From a virus: a DNA stretch of 44,410 nt. The notes under the pieces were generated by a model. That model saw nothing but the letters and a program-made list of their open reading frames with translations, was not told the DNA's origin and ran no database searches. This document shows positions 14,461-22,783 of this stretch, one piece after another (the first letter of the stretch is position 1; every line of letters begins with the position of its first letter). Location of the stretch: positions 1-44,410 of the IMG/VR virus record IMGVR_UViG_3300034403_000282; one strand, given 5' to 3'. The translations under genes and the position numbers were made by a program.

Positions 14461-14922
14461 TTATCGGTAGCGGACAACCACCAAATCGGTTGTGTCCATT
14501 GCAAACGGTGCGTTGAGCCACGTAATCGTGGTGCCCGAAACCGTGTAGTCGGTCCCCTCGTCCGCCAAAACGCCGTTAACGGCGAAAGTTAGAGTCTGGA
14601 GATCGGCAGGCGCCGTCGAGATGATGAAGGTCACCTGGCCACTGGTGGGCGTGAACTCGTCTTCGTTCCATGGCCCAACGCTGGCGCCCGTCAATAGGGC
14701 GTAGGTCGGAGATCCGCCAGCGGTCAGCACGACGTGGACGTCATCGGTGTCGAGCTGCCGGACGAGCTGTCCGACTTGCAGCTGTAGACTGTTCCCGGAC
14801 GGGTCGAGTATGGGGTCGCGGTTGGTGTTCGCGATACGGTCGACGTCCGTCGGGAACGTGAACGCAACCGCGGGGTGAACCCCGTCGCTTCGGTCTTGCT
14901 GACTATGTCGTTCACCGGGCAT
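14461..14922 (-). CDS. Fibre/baseplate accessory protein paralogous to the long fibre end
   Basis: 153 aa. GAGGGG lies upstream of ATG 14922. The C-terminal half (NGVLADEGTDYTVSGTTITW and the following MDTTDLVVVRY) is clearly related to the end of the fibre gene at 13094-14449 (NGV...DYTLSGTTITW...MDATDTLD). The N-terminal part mentions no known motif. Probably a short fibre or adaptor sharing the same distal domain. Confidence 0.6.
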   Translation of the reverse strand: MPGERHSQQDRSDGVHPAVAFTFPTDVDRIANTNRDPILDPSGNSLQLQVGQLVRQLDTDDVHVVLTAGGSPTYALLTGASVGPWNEDEFTPTSGQVTFIISTAPADLQTLTFAVNGVLADEGTDYTVSGTTITWLNAPFAMDTTDLVVVRYR

Positions 14923-14925
14923 AGG

Positions 14926-15138
14926 CTATCCCCTCACAAGCGAGCCGCCGTTTCCGGCGATCAGCGGTTGACCCGCCCCACCCAATAAGTGCAGAAGGTC
15001 TACCAGCGCCGGACCGGCTCCGGGCTGAACGATACAGGCCACTATCCTGCACACGGCGCCGCCTGGGTCTGGAAGCCCCAGCGTCAGGTTGAAGGTGTCC
15101 ACGCTCAGCGTGTGAACGAGTGTGCAGGTCAGAGCCAC
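14926..15138 (-). CDS. Small hydrophobic hypothetical protein
   Basis: 70 aa from GTG 15138, overlapping the upstream TAG by one base (TAGTG). It is Leu/Val/Gly-rich without a charged segment and has no clear membrane helix break pattern. It could be a small virion protein or a structural fragment. It sits in the fibre block; nothing more can be said. Confidence 0.5.
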   Translation of the reverse strand: MALTCTLVHTLSVDTFNLTLGLPDPGGAVCRIVACIVQPGAGPALVDLLHLLGGAGQPLIAGNGGSLVRG

Positions 15139-16499
15139 TAGACGCGCGCCTCTCGGAGGTCGAGCACGAGGCTCCCGATGGTGTAGAACGCAGCATCTAC
15201 CGACGCAGGATGGTTGATTGTGATGACCAGGAACAGGAAGTCGTTGGTCTCGAGAACGAGGTTCGCCGCGATATTGGTCAGCGTCAGAAGCTGCTGGCCT
15301 GCGCCGTTGGGCATCGTGACATCATCCGACACCGCCACAGCCGCGCCGGGCGCAGAGTCATCGTGCAGCCACAGTTGCGCGGTGTGGTTCCCGCTGCCCA
15401 GCGCCACGGACACGTTATAGCGAAGACGCGCGTCGATGACCTGAACACCGCGGACATCACCGAACACCTGCTGCGACAGATAGCCCGTGTCAGCGTTGCC
15501 CGTCAGGTGCCGGACGTTCGTGCCGACCCATCGCCCATCGGCGAAGGAGAAGCCGATGTTGTTGCGCTCTGTATCGGTGGGGGTCTCGCTCCCGTCGAGG
15601 ACCATGGAGCCGAGACCGAAGGCGCGCGACCATTCGCGCCCGCCGGGGTTCGTCAGCGGGAACAGGTCCGCCGTCGACTCGCCTGCCGGCAGCGCGGACC
15701 GGCGCCACCGTGGATAGCTATCGTTGCTCAAGTCAGGCGCCGACAGGTCGCGCAGACGATGACGCAACGACAACACCCCCCCGGCGTCCTCTTTGGCAGT
15801 GATTACAGGGACCTCAGAGGCGTCTTGAAATACACCAACCTCATACCCAGTGGCGCCCGGCCCGATGCGCGAGGCAGCAAAGGTCGTCGACAACGCGCGA
15901 ACCTGCGCGTTCACGTCGAAGTTCGCGGACGTTGTTCCGTCGGGAATGACGACCTGAAACAGCGCCTGCTGATTCACCGCGATGGCGGGCGCGCCTGCGC
16001 CCGGCGTTCCCTGAACCACGACGACTGCAGCGCTAGAGCTCCACCGCGTATCTTGTGGTATCGGCCCCGTCGGGATCTTTTGCGGCATCGACAGCTGACG
16101 GTCCGTGATGAGCGTCCAATCGGCGACGATGATGTCGATCCGCTCGCTTCCGCTGACGTTGTCCGCAATGCCGACGATGATGGTGTCGATCAGTGCGAGA
16201 AGCGTCGTCGGGACCGTCTCGGTCCCGTTGACAACGGACGTCAGTCCCGACGTCGCCGGAACGTGTTGCCAGGCGATGGCGCCCTTCGCGAGGTCGACGG
16301 TGATCGTCAGTGCCGGGATCGTCCACCGAAGTCCGCCGATGATCCGACCGGGCCCCCCGACCGCGCCGGTGTCGTCGAAGAAGAACTCGCCGAACAACTC
16401 CTGAAGCGACTTCGCCGTCCAGCGACCGCCGGCGTTGAAGTGACCCGCGTCCGGCTTCTGAAGGTTCGTGTGAAACTGTGCTTGTACTCCGGAACCCAT
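15138..16499 (-). CDS. Large tail fibre/baseplate-attached protein
   Basis: 453 aa. ATG 16499 has a GGAGG sequence seven bases upstream; the in-frame start at 16529 has none. The N-terminal 60 residues (LQKPDAGHFNAGGRWTAKSL) resemble baseplate-attachment regions. The middle and C-terminus are beta-rich, including TAQLWLHDDSAPG and LFLVITINH typical of carbohydrate-binding-like sandwiches. It contains the first copy of the 46-bp repeat (15533-15578), translated here as TDTERNNIGFSFADG. It follows the baseplate genes, so it probably attaches to them. Confidence 0.65.
   Translation of the reverse strand: MGSGVQAQFHTNLQKPDAGHFNAGGRWTAKSLQELFGEFFFDDTGAVGGPGRIIGGLRWTIPALTITVDLAKGAIAWQHVPATSGLTSVVNGTETVPTTLLALIDTIIVGIADNVSGSERIDIIVADWTLITDRQLSMPQKIPTGPIPQDTRWSSSAAVVVVQGTPGAGAPAIAVNQQALFQVVIPDGTTSANFDVNAQVRALSTTFAASRIGPGATGYEVGVFQDASEVPVITAKEDAGGVLSLRHRLRDLSAPDLSNDSYPRWRRSALPAGESTADLFPLTNPGGREWSRAFGLGSMVLDGSETPTDTERNNIGFSFADGRWVGTNVRHLTGNADTGYLSQQVFGDVRGVQVIDARLRYNVSVALGSGNHTAQLWLHDDSAPGAAVAVSDDVTMPNGAGQQLLTLTNIAANLVLETNDFLFLVITINHPASVDAAFYTIGSLVLDLREARV
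15533..15578. repeat. 46-bp exact direct repeat, copy 1
   Basis: Identical base for base to 42502-42547 in the same orientation; it starts GCCCATCGGCGAAGG and ends CTCTGTATCGGT. Flanks differ immediately. Here it lies in the tail protein gene and is read in a natural-looking frame. Confidence 0.95.
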
Positions 16500-17530
16500 T
16501 ATAAAGCCTCCATTACGACGACGCCGCAAACGCCGCCGAGCTTTGCCCGGTCGACTATCTCTTGAAGTGAACTCAGAAGACCATCTAGAAGCGACGTATC
16601 ATCGCCGATGTGGTCCTCGCTGATGATGCCGTCGTTGATTACGAACCCTTCGTCGACCAGCAACGCCTCGAGGTTCGGAACGACAATGCAGAAGGACGGC
16701 GGTCCGCTGAAGTGATCGTCGCCGATGACGCCCTCGCCGATGACCCAGCCGCTCTCGAACCACTCGACCATGGTCGCCTCGACGTTGAACTCGGCGAGCT
16801 CCTCGTTCACGGCCAGCATGATGTTCGTCCGCGTCACCGTCAGCGGCAGTCGCTTGACGCGCCGGCGGAGCTGGACGTCACTCTCGTCTTCTGCCCGTGG
16901 TAGGCCCTTCTCGGTCGCGATGAGGTCGAGGGTACCGATGGCACCACCGGTCAGGTCGTCTTGCGCTGCGAGCGTGATAGACCCATCAGCGATGCCGTCG
17001 AGGAACTCGACCTTACCTGCGTCCGTGGTGTCGTCGCTCCAGGTGATGCCGCCGAACTCGTCGCAGCTCTCGGGGAGCGGCACCGCCCACCGCGAGAGGT
17101 CACGCTCGGCGACGTTCCACAGGAAGCCCGTCCACTCGGCTGCGATGCCGATAATCACGGTGGTGTTCGCAGGTGCACCAGCACCGACTTCGAAGTCCTC
17201 GGTCGAGCGGTAGCGCGGCCCCCAGGGGGTCTCGAACAGAATCTGACCCTCGCGGATGCCCTGGATGTCGGTCGTGCCCAACGTCCACTCGATTTCGACC
17301 GTTCCCGTAGCCTTCTGCGGTCCCGTAGCGCTGCAGGTGAACACCGACTCGTGGAGCTCGTGGACGCGCTGCATGACCCGCGCCATCTGCGCAGCGCTCG
17401 CTCGGAAGGGGATCTCGGCGTGCGGACGGCCGTCGAACTGCGCCTTCCGGTAGGGCGTGCAGAGACGCAGCCACAGATCGTAGAAGTCGTCCGCGGTCAG
17501 GATCGGGTGAATGTTTTGGATGATTGGCAT
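16499..17530 (-). CDS. Baseplate protein, J-like homologue with C-terminal repeat
   Basis: 343 aa. The segment GLPRAEDESDVQLRRRVKR matches the conserved acidic-then-Arg motif of baseplate J family proteins, also seen in the next upstream gene as NDTETDAEFRSRGRG. The N-terminus (about 1-110) is mixed. Near the C-terminus a 16-residue unit occurs twice: GWVIGEGVIGDDHF and GFVINDGIISEDHI. It overlaps the fibre start by one base. Probably a second wedge component beside gpJ-like 17534-18661. Confidence 0.65.
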   Translation of the reverse strand: MPIIQNIHPILTADDFYDLWLRLCTPYRKAQFDGRPHAEIPFRASAAQMARVMQRVHELHESVFTCSATGPQKATGTVEIEWTLGTTDIQGIREGQILFETPWGPRYRSTEDFEVGAGAPANTTVIIGIAAEWTGFLWNVAERDLSRWAVPLPESCDEFGGITWSDDTTDAGKVEFLDGIADGSITLAAQDDLTGGAIGTLDLIATEKGLPRAEDESDVQLRRRVKRLPLTVTRTNIMLAVNEELAEFNVEATMVEWFESGWVIGEGVIGDDHFSGPPSFCIVVPNLEALLVDEGFVINDGIISEDHIGDDTSLLDGLLSSLQEIVDRAKLGGVCGVVVMEAL

Positions 17531-17533
17531 TGC

Positions 17534-18661
17534 TTATAGGACCGTGACGAGTCCTTCGGATGTCAAGAACCGCTCGCCGTGGTTCGGCTTCTCGATCCCG
17601 GCGGGCGCTATAGTCGCGATGATGCCCTCGACGCCAGCGACCGACATCGTAGCTTGCTCGACGATGCCTGGGGTCAGCCAGGTGTTCGCCGGCGCCAGCA
17701 GGGCGGACGGCGCCGCGTTGGACTTGAGCAGGTTGACCCGCGCGACGATGGTCTGCTGAATCGACCGCTTCACGGCGGGCGTCGCCTGTCCGGGCGCGTA
17801 GAACGGCTGCACCGAGATCGGTCGGAGAATGGCGGTTGCAGCTTCGACGAACACCTTGATGCCTGCCCCGCGCCAGTTCTCGAGCTCCTGCACTACCAGG
17901 TCGACGACCGCGTCGTTGCAGTTGCCCTCGCCGTCGCTGATGACGACGCCGACGATCCCGGTCTGGCAGCCGTCGAGCTCTCTGAACTCGTATACGGACG
18001 CGTTCCGGACTTGCGGGATCTCGAACGTCCCTTGCTCGATGGCCGACAGGGTCCCCCGTCGAGCGTTCACGAAGATGCCGCGGCCCCGGCTGCGGAACTC
18101 GGCGTCGGTCTCGGTGTCGTTGCCGCCGGCAGCCTTCTGCAGGTTCGTCACCGTCAGGTCTGCCGCAGGTAGCGCGCCGGCGAACGTGGTCAGGACGTTC
18201 GCCGCTGCCCGCTGGGTGCGCCCGGACCCCGACGACGTCGCCTCGACCGACAGCGTCGAGACGCCGATAGCGAGCCCGAGCTCGGTGTCCGTCAGGAATT
18301 GAACGGTGCCATCGGGGTCGGTGACGATTGTCCCGGCGGGTATGATGAGGGCGCCCACGGTGATCGTTCGTGTGAACGTCAGCGTCACGACCCCGGCGGT
18401 CGCCCCGAACCGCTGCAGCGCGTAGCGGTCCGCAATCCAGCGCGACAGCGCCTCCTGCCTCGACGTGTCCATGAACGTGCCGGTGAAGCGGTCCACCGCT
18501 TGGAAGTAGACCTCGGCGCCCATAGCCGCCCCAGCTCGGAGACTGAGTTCGTATGACGTACCGGGCAGCCGCAACGTCGCCTCGTCAATCTCGTCGGCGG
18601 TGTCGCGGTCGATGACCTCTGCGAGTCCGACTTCGAACAATTCGTCGATGAATGTGCTCAT
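17534..18661 (-). CDS. Baseplate J-like protein
   Basis: 375 aa, close to the usual 300-380 for gpJ/Mu gp47 proteins that join wedges around the hub. Typical features: an N-terminal helical region, a central beta domain (TLTFTRTITVGALIIPAGTI), the NDTETDAEFRSRGRGIF motif near residue 190, and a C-terminal PAVKRSIQQTIVARVNLL segment. It overlaps the gp25-like fusion gene by four bases, in the order expected for P2/Mu tails. Confidence 0.85.
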   Translation of the reverse strand: MSTFIDELFEVGLAEVIDRDTADEIDEATLRLPGTSYELSLRAGAAMGAEVYFQAVDRFTGTFMDTSRQEALSRWIADRYALQRFGATAGVVTLTFTRTITVGALIIPAGTIVTDPDGTVQFLTDTELGLAIGVSTLSVEATSSGSGRTQRAAANVLTTFAGALPAADLTVTNLQKAAGGNDTETDAEFRSRGRGIFVNARRGTLSAIEQGTFEIPQVRNASVYEFRELDGCQTGIVGVVISDGEGNCNDAVVDLVVQELENWRGAGIKVFVEAATAILRPISVQPFYAPGQATPAVKRSIQQTIVARVNLLKSNAAPSALLAPANTWLTPGIVEQATMSVAGVEGIIATIAPAGIEKPNHGERFLTSEGLVTVL

Positions 18662-20337
18662 AAGATGATAGCCCTCGCGGTCAGGTCGACGCGCTCATTG
18701 ATCGGCCCGAAGTCCGTTCTGACGCGTATTTGCGCGATGAGGTGATAGTTCTCCGACCTGGTCAACTCAACTCCGACGGCTTGAACGCCGGGGATTGCTT
18801 GCAGCTGCCGCTCGCGTCTCCGCGCGTCGTCCTTCAGGTCGAGCGGTAGAAGCTGCTTGTGGTTGGAGGTCGTGCCGTGATTCGGCGCCCAGACGATCGA
18901 ACCCAGCGGGGTCAACAACGTGTCGAGGACCACCTTCCGAATCGTGGCGAACCCGCCGCTGAGCGGAATGTCGGTGTCAGCTGTGTATTTGAAGTCTCTG
19001 AACACGCTCAAATCGAGGTCGAGCAGGTTCTCCTTCGGTCGTTCGTACACCGTCAGCCGCTTTCCGGTGAGCGTCTGGCTCGGGAACGGGACCTCGAACG
19101 CAAAGTCTGTTCCGTCGAGTTGGTAATCCACTTCCTCGCGGAGCGTCATGTCGGTGACGAGGACGATCTTCGTGTCCGACTCCTGCTCGATCCCGGCCAC
19201 TCGTGGCTTGTCGGTCGGTCCCATCAGCGTCCACGAGTCCGGCAGCAGCTGCCGGCGTTGGAACGGGCCATCGGCCTCGACGAGTATCCGGTTCTGACCC
19301 CGCACGAGAGCGCGAAGAAGCTTCGTGATTTGGCCGAGGGCGCCGACCGGCGGCGGGTCCGGCATCACGGGTCCGTCGAGCAAGATCGCGGCGGCGGTCG
19401 TCTCGCCGCCACGAACGAGCGACGGTTCGCTGATGTGGAGGTCGTCAAGCGGCGCGTCTTCAAACAGCGGGTCGAGCTCGGTGTCAGTCAAGCCTGGGCC
19501 GTTTTCGAAGTTCTCGACGGTGTGAAAGACCGTGTTCCCGTCAGAACTGAAGGCGTTCGACGCCTCAAAGGTGTCACCCACGAGCCCGTGCCGGCAATAG
19601 TTGTCGACGGCCAGCAGGTTGCGCCCGGTTACTGACGCGTTCGCCATCCCAGTGACCGGATGATCCTGCGCCACGTTGTTCGACATGCAGTTATAGAACG
19701 TGCAGTTGTGCAGGGCCACTGGATGGGTGTCGGCCTGGCGTTCGACGGCCCAATCGGTGCAGCGGATGAACTCACAGGCGTACAGTTCGAGCTGCGCGGA
19801 GTTCTGATGCCAGACACCCACTATGCAGTCGACGAACGTGCAGGCCTGAACATCAGGGGCCACGATGCCGCCGAGTTCGAGCCACAATCCGAAGTCCCAA
19901 CCATCGAAGGTGCATCCCGCGAACAATGGCCGGGCGCCAGCGAAGTCGCTCGAGTAGCCTCGCGTCCCGCCACCGGTAGCCTCGATGCGCAGGCCGAACA
20001 GGATCATGGCCAGCAGCGTTGTATGCGAGAAGCCGGTGGTGGCTCCGGTCCACTGCAAGATCGGGCGCGTGGCCACATCGAACCCACCCACCGGATCGCC
20101 GAATACACCGTCGCCCGCATAGACGATCCCGTTCTCGTCGACGCCCCGGAACAATAGTCCGGTGGAGATTACCAAGGCGGCTGCATGTACGTAGGGCGTT
20201 CCGTCCGCGTAGAGGATGTGCAGCGAATCGCCTGCTGACATCTGTGTGATGGAGAACGGAATCGTATGCCACGGGTCATCGAAGCCGCCGGTGTCGCCAT
20301 TGTTGCCGTTGAGGCTGTCTACCCAGAAGGTCGCCAT
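18658..20337 (-). CDS. Beta-helix protein fused to gp25-like baseplate wedge domain
   Basis: 559 aa. The start FWVDSLNGNNGDTGGFDDPWHTI is a classic opening of right-handed parallel beta-helix proteins, and residues to about 300 carry repeated CTF/CEF-type turns (GCTFDGWDFG, ACTFVDCIVG, ACEFIRCTDW, NCTFYNC). Residues about 437-559 (FRDFKYTADTDIPLSGG, LTPLGSIVWAPNHGT) resemble the W/gp25/Mu gp46 wedge domain, normally a separate 110-140-aa protein. The position between spike and gpJ-like genes is where gp25 belongs. So the wedge appears to carry a built-in pectate-lyase-like adhesin or depolymerase domain. No catalytic residues assigned. Confidence 0.7.
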   Translation of the reverse strand: MATFWVDSLNGNNGDTGGFDDPWHTIPFSITQMSAGDSLHILYADGTPYVHAAALVISTGLLFRGVDENGIVYAGDGVFGDPVGGFDVATRPILQWTGATTGFSHTTLLAMILFGLRIEATGGGTRGYSSDFAGARPLFAGCTFDGWDFGLWLELGGIVAPDVQACTFVDCIVGVWHQNSAQLELYACEFIRCTDWAVERQADTHPVALHNCTFYNCMSNNVAQDHPVTGMANASVTGRNLLAVDNYCRHGLVGDTFEASNAFSSDGNTVFHTVENFENGPGLTDTELDPLFEDAPLDDLHISEPSLVRGGETTAAAILLDGPVMPDPPPVGALGQITKLLRALVRGQNRILVEADGPFQRRQLLPDSWTLMGPTDKPRVAGIEQESDTKIVLVTDMTLREEVDYQLDGTDFAFEVPFPSQTLTGKRLTVYERPKENLLDLDLSVFRDFKYTADTDIPLSGGFATIRKVVLDTLLTPLGSIVWAPNHGTTSNHKQLLPLDLKDDARRRERQLQAIPGVQAVGVELTRSENYHLIAQIRVRTDFGPINERVDLTARAIIL

Positions 20338-20948
20338 CAGATCGCCTCCGCTGCGTTCGCGGTGACGTTCTCGGCACCTTGCGCCGATGGTTTGGCGAGT
20401 TCGTGTGCGGTGACGAGCTTCACGATGTCGTCGGTCAGGGCGCCGCTGAGGAGCGTGTTCAGCTTCACGAGGAAGTCGCCGATCGGGGATCCGGGGGTCG
20501 GGTTCATGTAGTCGTAAAGCGCCTCGGCGTCACCGAGCGACTCGTTGTTGATGGCGATGGGGTCGCCGCTGCCGCCGCCCTTGCCGAGATGAACGGTCCC
20601 GGCCGCGTCGATGTCGATGTCGTTGCGGCTGCGCAGGACGAGGTTGCCCTTCTCGGGACCGTGGATCTCTCGGTTGTCCTCGTTGACCGGTTCGAAGTCG
20701 TCACCGAACTTGCCGAGCACCGAGAGACCGGCTCGAGTGTCGTCGCTCTCGGGCTCGTTGCCAGCGAGGTTCCGACTAAGCCGGACGCGGTCTCCGACCT
20801 TGTAGGTCAGCCAGTCGCCGGGGCTATCGTGGATGTATGCAGTCGCCTTGTGGCCGTTCGCGAGACGAACCACGATTGCGCGATACGTCATCCCATCGTC
20901 CACGGTGACGTGTGTGGGCTTCTCAAGTACTCGGGCGACCTGTGCCAT
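20337..20948 (-). CDS. Baseplate spike/assembly protein (gpV-like)
   Basis: 203 aa. ATG 20948 overlaps the hub stop (TGATG). The N-terminal half resembles an OB fold (KATAYIHDSPGDWLTYKVGDRVRL). The middle has the beta-spiral sequence LRSRNDIDIDAAGTVHLGKG, as in gpV/gp5 spikes. The C-terminal 70 residues are helical. It probably forms the trimeric puncturing tip below the hub. Order hub-spike-wedge is as in P2 and Mu. Confidence 0.75.
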   Translation of the reverse strand: MAQVARVLEKPTHVTVDDGMTYRAIVVRLANGHKATAYIHDSPGDWLTYKVGDRVRLSRNLAGNEPESDDTRAGLSVLGKFGDDFEPVNEDNREIHGPEKGNLVLRSRNDIDIDAAGTVHLGKGGGSGDPIAINNESLGDAEALYDYMNPTPGSPIGDFLVKLNTLLSGALTDDIVKLVTAHELAKPSAQGAENVTANAAEAI

Positions 20949-22783
20949 CAGATAGCCTCCAGCGTCTCGCCACGAGTCACGCGGATGTCGTCCAGCAACG
21001 TCTGGGCGATGACGTCCGCCCGGTATTCTCCGTTCTCGCCCATCTGGTGGACGATTTCGGCGACCTGGAAGAGCAGCGAGGGCTTCAAACGGTCGGACGC
21101 CTCGGCCAGCTTCCGCGCTGCCGACTTGGGAACCCCTATCAGTTGGAACGCGTCCTCGAGGTCGAGCCCCTTGAAGCGGTCCGCTCTCGCGAACTGCATC
21201 TCGATGAGTGCTCCGGACGCGCAGCTCAGCAGGTCGGCGTCGCGCACGGTGCCGCCGGAAGTCCACGGCAACGAGGACGAGAACGTCAGCTCGAGCTCGC
21301 CTCGGTTCACCTGCGCCCAGACGCGCTTGGCGATGCCCCGGAGAGCCGCTGACGAGTTCGCGCCATGGGCGAACACTGTGATCCCGTTGTTGTCGACGCG
21401 CTTGCCGTCGGCGTCCCGCGTGTCATCGTGGAACCTCTCTCGCAGCGTTTTGCCGGTGACCGGGTCGGTCGAGTAGACCTCGACCCAATTGACCCGGTTA
21501 CCGCCGATCAACTCGCGACGCTCTACCATCTGGGCGATGTCGTTCCCGTGCTGCATTACCCGATGCATTCGGTCGCCACGCTGGAAGGGTCGCAGCGTCT
21601 GGCCGCTCTGTATCTCGAGACCGTCGACGATGACCACCATCGGGTTGCCCGACGTGCTGACGCCGACCTCCGGGACCGCGCCCACAAGCTGGCAAACGCG
21701 AGTAATCGCGTCCCATATCGACATTTTCTTCGAACCCCAAACGCGGTCGGGGGTCGGTTTGATGATTTTGGTCTGGTAGGTCCCGGGTCGATAGACGCGC
21801 TTGGACTTCAACGGAAGCTGCAGGCTGTAGCTCTCGAGCGTGCTGCGCGGTACCCGCTCCACCTTCTGGGTGTTGTCGCCGAAGGTGGTGATCTTGAGCT
21901 TCGAAGTCTTCCGGCCCATGACCTTGTCGACGAGGTCCTGCTCGGTGCCGCCGTTGAACTCGACCTCCTTTACCTGGACCGACGACACGCCCTTCTTGTC
22001 GTAGACTTGGATCGTCTCGTAACGGCCCTTCTTCTTGCGGATGCGCTTCTCTTCCGTCAGGCGCGCCGAGATCGTGGGGCCCTCGTTCACTGCACCGCGC
22101 GCCTGGACGATCCACTTGTCACCGCCCGGCACCTCGTTGATGAGCGTCAGCACGATTCCCTCGAGCGATTGGTCGATGTCGATCCCTTCGAACACCTCGG
22201 GGGTCGCTTCGCGAGCGAGCAGCAGCGCGGTGAAGTCCCGACAACTCAGCGTGATGTCGCCTGATGCGTCATCGCGCTCGACCGCATCGACAACGCCAGC
22301 GAAGGAGCCCGGGTCTCCGGGCTTCAGGTTCTCCATCGCCTGGTCGAGCGTTTGCGCGTTGTTGCTGTGGACGAACAACCAACCGAACACCTGAATAGAC
22401 TCGAACAACTGGAGGTCGACGGGCAGCGAGTCGCCGCGGAGCGTGATGTCGAACTCGTCAGCGATTGACGGTGGGTTCCTCGTCCAGGTGAGCTCCCGGG
22501 CGAGGAGGCCGGGAATCAGCGCTCTCTCGCCCGCAGTGTCCTCCGTCGCGACCGGCGAGGGCTTGGGGACCTCAATTCCCAGGGCGCGGAAGACGCGGGT
22601 CTTCGAGGCCGCGTCGAGCGCCTCGGTCAGCCCGGACTGGATGCGGCTCGGCAGCCTCGAGGAGAACTTGTCCGGCAGGTTGACGTAGAGGTCGACGCGG
22701 GACCGCACACGGACCGCCGCGGTCTCGACGATCTCCCGCTCGGTGAGCCGGGTATTCGCACGAACGAGGTCTAGCTTGCCCAT
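20948..22783 (-). CDS. Baseplate hub protein (gpD/Mu gp44-like)
   Basis: 611 aa. It starts after the LysM-like gene with a one-base overlap. The N-terminal region includes RELTWTRNPPSIADEFDITL and LFESIQVFGWLFVHS; the central part has basic insertions (KRIRKKKGRYETIQ). The C-terminal region (VWAQVNRGELELTFSSSLPW, SALIEMQFARAD) fits late-control-D hub proteins. Such hubs sit at the tail end and bind the spike. It is longer than the usual 350-400 aa, with insertions of unknown role. Confidence 0.75.
   Translation of the reverse strand: MGKLDLVRANTRLTEREIVETAAVRVRSRVDLYVNLPDKFSSRLPSRIQSGLTEALDAASKTRVFRALGIEVPKPSPVATEDTAGERALIPGLLARELTWTRNPPSIADEFDITLRGDSLPVDLQLFESIQVFGWLFVHSNNAQTLDQAMENLKPGDPGSFAGVVDAVERDDASGDITLSCRDFTALLLAREATPEVFEGIDIDQSLEGIVLTLINEVPGGDKWIVQARGAVNEGPTISARLTEEKRIRKKKGRYETIQVYDKKGVSSVQVKEVEFNGGTEQDLVDKVMGRKTSKLKITTFGDNTQKVERVPRSTLESYSLQLPLKSKRVYRPGTYQTKIIKPTPDRVWGSKKMSIWDAITRVCQLVGAVPEVGVSTSGNPMVVIVDGLEIQSGQTLRPFQRGDRMHRVMQHGNDIAQMVERRELIGGNRVNWVEVYSTDPVTGKTLRERFHDDTRDADGKRVDNNGITVFAHGANSSAALRGIAKRVWAQVNRGELELTFSSSLPWTSGGTVRDADLLSCASGALIEMQFARADRFKGLDLEDAFQLIGVPKSAARKLAEASDRLKPSLLFQVAEIVHQMGENGEYRADVIAQTLLDDIRVTRGETLEAI

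Noticed and set aside
15120-16565. 481-codon plus-strand open frame
   Set aside because: Antisense shadow of the large tail protein; no ribosome site, Arg-rich nonsense-like translation.
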